Of a DNA stretch of 64,000 nt, positions 57,558 through 64,000 are shown piece by piece; within the stretch, counting starts at the first letter, position 1; the number at the start of each line of letters is the position of its first letter. The translations under genes and the position numbers were made by a program. The notes beneath the pieces are model-generated. The model searched no databases and was not told the origin of the DNA. It saw only the letters and a program-made list of their open reading frames with translations. Source of the DNA: Prototheca cutis (taxonomy: Eukaryota > Chlorophyta > Trebouxiophyceae > Chlorellales > Chlorellaceae); NCBI GenBank assembly GCA_002897115.2, contig BCIH01000002.1, positions 892,487 to 956,486 on the forward strand. The letters run 5' to 3'.

Positions 57558-58385
57558 TCGGGGCGGTCAATCGGAGTGCATTCGAAGTGCCTCCTGCATG
57601 ATAATGGATGCCTTGCTCTTAAGGGTTTTAATCCTCTTTTTACCGAGCGCGAATGGCGAGGATGGCCGTGAAGAAGTGATCGCCTTTCCTCATGGCCTTC
57701 TACGGTGGTGGAGTCCCCCCAAACAAAACACACAAAAAAACAACTGTTGCCCTTGGAACTTCTACACCAGTATCCGCCTATTCTCTCTCTTCTCGTTCTT
57801 GTTTCAGTGGGGAGTTCCCGTCCAAAAGGACACAGTTGCAGCAGGGCTCTGCAGCTCCCGGCACGGGCATGGAATGGGGACGCGTCAAGGAGGCCCTTGG
57901 TGCCCTGTGCCGCACGGCGCATCGAGCACCGCATGGCAGAGGCCACAGGGGCCGTAGAATGCATGTGTGCGCACGACCGCTGGTGGGGATGCTGTGCAGC
58001 AACGCGACAAAAATTGCATCCGTCGGCGAGGGGGAGGGCGTCAGTCTCAGAGGCTCGAGTGACATGGAGGTCAGCACAGACGCGGCAGGAAAGAAGGAAT
58101 ACACAATCAGAATCAGGGCGGGGGTGGTGGCACATGCTTCGCAGCTGGCGCTGCACCATGGCATCGCCTTCCGGGTGTGGGTGGCCGTCATCATGGGGAA
58201 GCATGCATTCTTTCTACAGACAGTGGATTGAATGAGTTTGCTGGCGATGAGCTCCGTTGGCTCTTATGGTCATGCAAACAACTCTACAGGGCGGCAGTCA
58301 TTGCCGTCAGTTGATGAAGCTGAGAAGCGCCAGCATCGGGATGCTCGGATAAGGGCGGGTCCAAGGGATGGATGACCCCATTCCT
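57558..58385. other. Intergenic, no gene recognised
   Basis: About 830 bases between two minus-strand genes. Open frames on both strands overlap without a domain; it should hold the promoter of the 2H gene. Confidence 0.45.
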
Positions 58386-61300
58386 CTAGACACCGGCACG
58401 GCCGTAGGCGGCCGCCCCGCCCGTGCCATCCCCTCCGGCATCCAGGCGTGCGGCGGGGGGGGGCGAGTGCGTGACGATGCGCAGCGCGGGCCGACCCACC
58501 AGCTGCAGCAGCTCGCTGTGGCTCGCCGACTGGAGGACCACAGGCGAAGGCGGCGCCAAAGCTGATGTGCCGCGGGGCGAGCTGCTGGGCGGCCGTGGCG
58601 GCTGGAACCCCGTGATCCCGGAGGAGCATCCCGACGCCTCCTGTGCCAGGGGCGCGCCACCGCGCGAGCCCGGGCTGGTGCTGATGTGGGACCGGGGGGG
58701 GGAGGGGTGCAACGGCGGGTACCCCGTCACGACGCGCGGCGCGTGCGACACAGTGGCTGTGAGCCCGGCGCTGTGCGAGGGTGGCGATGGCGTCGCGCTG
58801 CTCGTCTGGGGCACTGGCTGATCCCAAGCAAACGCGGTGTGGGAGCCAGGGAGGAGCTGCTGCTGTTGGTGGTATTGTTGTTGGAGTGCAGCAGCAGTCG
58901 CTGCTGTGAGCATGCTCTGCTCGGCCGGGCTTGCACCAACGGAGACGAAACCAGACCCGCCGCCGCCCGCAGGAGGGAGGAATCCGGCGCCGGCAAACCC
59001 GCTTCCACCAGCAGCCATTCCGGACCCGAGGCCCGAAGCAGGGCGTCTCACCCCCCGGGCCCCCGCCGCAGCACCGCCCATGTCCGCAAAGCGTGGGGAG
59101 GTGACCGCACCGTCGCCGTCGACCCCCCGCTCCAGCGGGGGCGGGGCCGACGCCGGGCGTAGGGCTGCCGGGGCCGATCCCGTGGGTCTGGGCCCGATGA
59201 CGGCACGGCGCTTGCGCGATCCCGTCGAACCCCCCCGGGACCCGGACGACGTTGTCGGGCCGCCGCCAGAGTACTGCTTGAACCGCGAGGTGCCCAGCGG
59301 ACGGTGCACGCCATGCGTCTTGAGAAAGATGCCGCAAGCATTGCACAGCAGCATGCCCGTCTCACGGTCCTTGCGCCACAGCGGGGTCTGCGTCGTCCCN
59401 CAGTTCTGGCATATTTGACCCGGGCGAGCGGCGCTGGCGCCTCCGGAAGAAGCGCCGGCGGCCGAAGCCGGCCGGGGCGCGCGGTCGCGCCCGCGGGGTG
59501 GGCTGGGCCCCATGCTGAATGTGTTTCCTTCTGCACCGGGGGCATCGTGCCAGGCGTCGTCCGAGGAACCCATGCCGGCAGTCGCGAGGCCCAGCGCGCT
59601 GCGGGCCCGTCTGGTGAGCCCNGGCGGCTTGCTGACTGCACCACTGCCACCGCCAACAGCTGCACCGCTGCCGTCACCCGCGCCGTCGGCATACAGCCTG
59701 ACCACACCCCAGGGGTGGCCCGTGTCGGCGTCCGACAGCCGCGCCGTCTTGAGGGAGGCGAGACCCTCCACCGCCCCCGCCACGTCCTCCAGGACCAGGC
59801 GATCGCCCACCAGGCGCTCAATCAGTGACACGCGTGCGGCTTCGGCCGCACTCGGCACGTGGCGGCCCGCAGTTGCAGCGCCGCCGGTCATCGTATCCTC
59901 GTCGTCTTCCTCATCGTCGTCCGCCGCCGCGCCCGGGGGTCGAGGCAGTCGCCCGCGATGACCGCTCACTGCTGCGACAGTGCCGCCCGTCGGCCCCGCA
60001 GTACCACCGCCAACAGTTCCGCGCCAGCCACCGACCTGCGAGCCGTCGGTGTCAGCGTCGGAGCCGTCTCCGGCATCCAACGCGGCGACCGCGGCGCTGC
60101 GCCGGCGCGAGGGGGGCCGCAGCGGCGAGGGAGCCCGCAGTGGCGACGGCGCACGAGCTCCACCGCCACTGACGCTGGCGCTGGCCGTGGGGCGGGGCGG
60201 GGTTCGGGGCGGGGNCTGCGTGCTGGGGACCGGCCCCCCGCCGCTGCGGGACGGCAGTGAGCCGCCGGCGCCGGGCGAGGCCCGGGGTGGGGCGTTGACC
60301 AGCTCCACGGGCCGGTGCCTGCCATGGTTCTTAAAGTAAATGCCGCAGGCGTTGCAGAGCAGCAGGCCTGTCTGCCGGTCCTTGCGCCACAGCGGGGTCT
60401 GCGTCGTGCCGCAGTTGTCGCACGCCTTGAGCGGGCTGTCCGATGCGGAGTTGGTGCCTGACGTTTGGGCTGCCCGGCCGCCTGCAAGCGGCGCGGCATG
60501 AGTAGCGCCTTCGGCCGCAGCGGCGGACAACGAGCGGTAGCGCACTCCGCCGGGTGAGGGCGCGCGGCGGCCCGCGCTGGCGGCCGGACCACCGGTGCTT
60601 CGCCGAGCGCCGGCTGGTGTCGGCACGGTCCCCGGCGGAGGCAGCAGGCTCAGGTCGGCCTCCAGGGCTTGAATAACTGCACGAATGCCGTCCAGAGGCG
60701 CCGCGCCCGGCCGGGGCGGGTAAAACAGGCCCGACGACCCGTCGTGCGCCCAGCCTGCGCCCTCCAGCTGTGGCCAGACGCTGTCCCAGAACACGGATTT
60801 CAGCGGCAGGCTCGTGGCCGCCAGGCTGCGGACGGCACGGGGGGAAAGTACAAACCCGGGGTCTCCCGGATCGGAGGGGTCGATGCCCGCAGCCTCGACG
60901 CTGCGCACAAACGCGTCGCGCCCCGCCGCGGCGACGGCCGTCGCGACAAAGGCCACCAGCGGCGCCGCGCCGCGGTTAAACTCGTCGGCAGCCACGCGGA
61001 CTGCGGCCTCGCGCTCGGAGTCGAGCCGCCCCGCGCCCACCAACGTCGGCAGCACCACCAGCGCCAGCCGCCGGCCCCGCAGGAGCTGCGCGCCCGTGTG
61101 CCCGCTGCGATACAACACGCGGTACCGCCGTCCGGGGACGCTGGTCTTGTACCGCGTGAAGTAGAACACCACACATTCACATTCCTGTGCAGGTCAGTTG
61201 GCGGGTGGGCTTGTTGTTGGCACATGTGTACATGGGGGGACGGATTACGAGAGGGGTGGGGTTTGGTGGCAATGTCCCAGAGAGAGGGCGCGGGCCTCCC

Positions 61301-61868
61301 CTCCTCCAAGGTGGAAAGCCCGCCGGAAGGGAGGCAGTGAGGAGAGAATTTTCTGCCACCACTTCAAGCAATGCTGATGCCGAGTTCTGGCAAGGCACCT
61401 TCTCGACGTGATGCATGCTAGCCCAATCTCATGACTTCAGAGCGACAGCGTCACAGCCCGGGGTGGCGACGACGGCATCCCCCCATCAACTCCGAAAACC
61501 GGGGCCGAGCCTCACGTGCGATGACGTGATACGACAAATCGACACCACCTGCTCACCGGGCGCTGGACGAGCTTGGCGACGGACCGAAAATCCCGATCGA
61601 ACAGCTTCATGGCAGTGTGGAAGGCCGCCACCTCGCCAGGGCCCCAGCCGGGAAGTGGGTGGGCGACGGAGGCTGCGAGGTCCAGGGGCCTGACCCAGTG
61701 GGCGAGATCCGCAGCCCCATCGGGCCTGCTCGCAGCGGGAAGGCACGTCGCCTGGTACTGATGGCCCACCCGGAGGTCCGTGGACGGCGCGTCGGCGTGC
61801 AGGGCGGCGAACACGTCAGAGCGCCAGAGCGAACCCCGGGGACTCAGCAGCCCATCCGGCTCATCCAT
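58386..61868 (-). CDS. ELM2-SANT protein with two GATA zinc fingers
   Basis: A probable chromatin regulator. Two exons close in phase (61868-61557 and 61184-58386) to 1036 residues. The N-terminus has an ELM2-like start ([16 protein letters not shown]) and a SANT domain split by the intron: [21 protein letters not shown] and [10 protein letters not shown], then [15 protein letters not shown]. Two GATA fingers of the CX2CX18CX2C class follow, at about residues 355-395 ([19 protein letters not shown]) and 695-735 ([19 protein letters not shown]; one base is N at the second Cys). Each continues LLCNACGI and a basic tail. Between and after them are Gly, Ala, Pro and Ser-rich low-complexity regions and an acidic run ([10 protein letters not shown]). 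ELM2-SANT-GATA order recalls animal MTA and RERE proteins, which bind histone deacetylases; that role here is inference. Confidence 0.85.
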
Positions 61869-62624
61869 CCTAGTCTCGATGTCGAGGAGCCAGGTTCCGA
61901 TTCAATATGTCACATGACAACACTGGATTAAAAAGGGCAAAGGGGGCTGCGCCGAGTGCCGCACCAATCGAGGCCGCTGCGCTCCCGGTCACGACATGGG
62001 GTTCTCTGAAATCCGATCCGCCCGCCTTGGCATGGCGCTGGTCCCCCCTCCCCGCCCCATAACGTCAATCACACACTCGTCTCTGTCCCCGTTCCACTGC
62101 ATTATTTTACTGCACACAAAAGGATCTCAACGTAATGTCATTTCGACCAGAAGTACTGATCAAGGCCAAAGGGCCCCCAGAGGCAAAACGAGCAAGCATG
62201 GCCTTGACGGCAGGTACGTTTCTTTCTTTCCACACAAAGCAGGGCGAGCGGTGCTGCCAATTTCACGCAGCACCACTGGTTCACAGCAGGAGAATAGGTT
62301 GGGAGCGGGGCCATGTAGGTGCGTGGCGGTCTTGTGTGTGTCAGCAGCCAGGTGAGTGCTTTTCTGTCCCTAGGAATGGGACTGGCCGCTGGCACCCAGT
62401 CGTGTGGCGGGCACCTCCGCAAGATGCATGCACGCGCCGTTCACGGTTCTAGGCAAGTTTACCCAGATGAACGGCCACCAGCCACCTCACGACACATGCC
62501 GAACCTGCAAACACGGAGAAGAAAGCGAGGTGCAGTTGGAGGGAAAACAAGAGTCATTAGGGTGTCCAAGGGCATGCCGTCAGCGCCTCTGTGCAGGACT
62601 GTTGTCGAATCCCCCCCCTCCCCA
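61869..62624. other. Intergenic, no gene recognised
   Basis: About 750 bases between the start of the GATA protein and the 3' end of pyruvate kinase; no coding or RNA gene supported. Confidence 0.5.
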
Positions 62625-64000
62625 TCACAGTCTACACATATTGTTTGGCGTAAAGTGCAAAAGAACCCTCACCTGCACGGAGCGGTGCTGCTGATCAAAG
62701 CGCTGGATGTCCGAGACCACCACGACGAGGTCGCCGGCATTGATCAAGTGCCGGCGCTTGAGCAGCTGTTTCGAGGGAGTTTTGGCACGGATGTTGCCAT
62801 CGATTGGCTCAGGTCTTGTCTTTATTTCACCACGCAAAATACAGGGTGCATGCATGGGATGTCATGCATCCCGCGCAGGCGACCGTCCCACGTGCATTCT
62901 GGCCGCGCATGGATTGGTTGGTGCCCCACGGGGAACCCCCCCCCAAAAAAAAATAAAAATAAATAATTAATTACAATCAACCATCATCCACCCACCCACC
63001 TCGAAGGTGCGGGTCACGTTGGTCTCCGGGTCCTCGTCAAAGTTGACCAGGAACGGGATCACGCCCCACCGCAGGTTCATGCGATGCCGCACGTCCTGGT
63101 CGTCTGTAGATTTGTTTAGGCGTGTGTGTGTGTGCGTGTGTGTGTGTGTGTGTGTGNNNNNNNNNNNNNNNNNNNNNNNNNNNNNNNNNNNNNNNNNNNN
63201 NNNNNNNNNNNNNNNNNNNNNNNNNNNNNNNNNNNNNNNNNNNNNNNNNNNNNNNNNNNNNNNNNNNNNNNNNNNNNNNNNNNNNNNNNNNNNNNNNNNN
63301 NNNNNNNNNNNNNNNNNNNNNNNNNNNNNNNNNNNNNNNNNNNNNNNNNNNNNNNNNNNNNNNNNNGGAGACTGGGGTGCTGCTAACTCTGTAGGTCCTC
63401 GTTCTCCGGGTATGGGCAAAGAGTTCGCCACCCTTTCGGCCCACCTCTTCATGCATCAAAACACAAATAAAAACAGATAAAAACCTAGCAAATTCCGTAC
63501 CGGTGAATGCAAAGATGGGGCAGTCTGGGCGGTACCGTGAGATCCAGCCCGCGTTGACGCCGCGGCGTGTAAACACAAAGAGGGCGGCGGCGCGGAGGTT
63601 GTCGGCCATGGCGACGGCGCTGGCGCAGACTTCCTCGCCGATGAGTGCGTCGGGAGTCGTTGCGATGCGGGGCAGGTTGATGTCGCGGCGCCCCTCCTCG
63701 CGTGTCCACCCCTCGATGCGCGCGGCAACGATGCGGAGCACTTCCAGGGATTTCTGGGGAAAGGCCCCGGCTGCAGACTCGCCCGACAGCATGAGCGCGT
63801 CGGCACGCTGGCGTACGCAGTCCGCGATGTCGCTGACCTCGGCCCGGGTGGGCGTGGGCAGCTCGTGCATGGACTGCAGCAGGTGGCTGGCGACAATCAC
63901 CGGCTTCCCCGCCTGCCTGCACCGCACAACGACCTCCTTTTGCACCGAGGGCACATCCTCGACGCAGATCTGTGCGCCCAGGTCGCCGCGCGCGACCATC
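62625..64000 (-). CDS. PK: Pyruvate kinase, C-terminal part (5' end beyond window)
   Basis: Converts phosphoenolpyruvate and ADP to pyruvate and ATP. Visible exons are 64000-63501 (open at the window edge), 63103-63001 and 62765-62625; a further exon probably lies in or next to the N gap at 63157-63366. The first visible part begins MVARGDLGAQICVEDVPSVQ (the active-site region), then PTPTRAEVSDIADCVRQRAD and ALMLSGESAAGAFP, which are diagnostic. The C-domain follows with ISRYRPDCPIFAFT, WGVIPFLVNFDEDPETNV and the last exon LINAGDLVVVVSDIQRFDQQ then HRSVQVR. VPSVQKEVVVRC resembles plastid-type enzymes more than cytosolic ones; this is a weak call. The first two-thirds of the barrel are outside the window. 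Confidence 0.92.
63121..63366. repeat. (TG)n microsatellite running into an assembly gap (210 N)
   Basis: gtgtgtgtgtgcgtgtgtgtg leads directly into Ns at 63157-63366 inside an intron region of the pyruvate kinase gene; the gap was probably caused by the repeat. Confidence 0.95.

Noticed and set aside
1..64000. CRISPR array, rRNA genes, bacterial operons
   Set aside because: No spaced direct-repeat array, no rRNA-like sequence, and genes are spliced and monocistronic.

Overview
This window is nuclear DNA from a eukaryotic green alga, most likely a chlorophyte of the Trebouxiophyceae type (Chlorella-like). The sequence is GC-rich. Nearly every gene is split by short GT-AG introns, and a few introns look GC-AG. 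The gene set is green-lineage: a plastid glutamyl endopeptidase, a plant-type SCC4 cohesin loader, plant-style CX2CX18CX2C GATA fingers, the small glycine-rich protein shared by plants and algae, and arginine deiminase. The species is an inference. The assembly is draft quality, with two N gaps, scattered single Ns and poly-G or poly-C runs of 42-67 bases inside introns.

Layout, left to right. 1-731 is a near-identical copy of 44358-45088 and starts exactly where a poly-G run ends in the second copy. Then: a potato-inhibitor-I protease inhibitor (+, 1275-2055); histidinol-phosphate aminotransferase (-, 2642-4275); SCC4/MAU2 cohesin loader (-, 4609-7715); VPS54 of the GARP tether (+, 8668-13838); condensin SMC2 (-, 14554-19683); glutamyl endopeptidase CGEP (+, 20575-25175); a SEN1/MAA3-type helicase (-, 25524-28546); a small Gly-rich protein (+, 28893-29589); SAM50 (-, 29906-31810); a ULP1 SUMO protease (-, 32582-34853); RPB11 of RNA polymerase II (+, 35210-35987); an unrecognised coiled-coil protein (-, 36941-38563); a GNAT acetyltransferase (+, 38679-39826); arginine deiminase (-, 40580-42254); a circularly permuted tRNA-Pro gene (-, 42795-42875); a secreted Cys-rich protein (-, 43156-44922); a type II NAD(P)H dehydrogenase (-, 45973-47965); a Fanzor (eukaryotic TnpB-like) nuclease gene between direct repeats (+, about 48489-50054); RIT1 initiator-tRNA ribosyl-phosphate transferase (+, 50546-52770); a TPMT-family methyltransferase (-, 53229-54705); an AKAP7-like 2H phosphoesterase (-, 56146-57557); an ELM2-SANT protein with two GATA fingers (-, 58386-61868); and the 3' part of a pyruvate kinase (-, 62625 to beyond the window edge).

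Most genes are housekeeping and do not form one pathway. Two groups share a theme: chromosome structure (SCC4, SMC2) and tRNA biology (the permuted tRNA-Pro, RIT1 and the RNA-processing helicase), but adjacency is probably coincidental. The two most striking items are the permuted tRNA-Pro, whose 3' half lies upstream of its 5' half and whose acceptor, anticodon and T stems all pair once the halves are reordered, and the Fanzor locus, with RuvC-I and RuvC-II motifs, a CxxC zinc motif, flanking repeats, two apparent frameshifts and an N gap over the expected third catalytic motif.

Exon borders were worked out by hand from splice sites and reading phase. For SCC4, VPS54, SMC2, CGEP, the helicase, the Gly-rich protein, SAM50, ULP1, RPB11, GNAT, ADI, NDH2, RIT1, TPMT, the 2H protein and the GATA protein every phase closes from ATG to stop.
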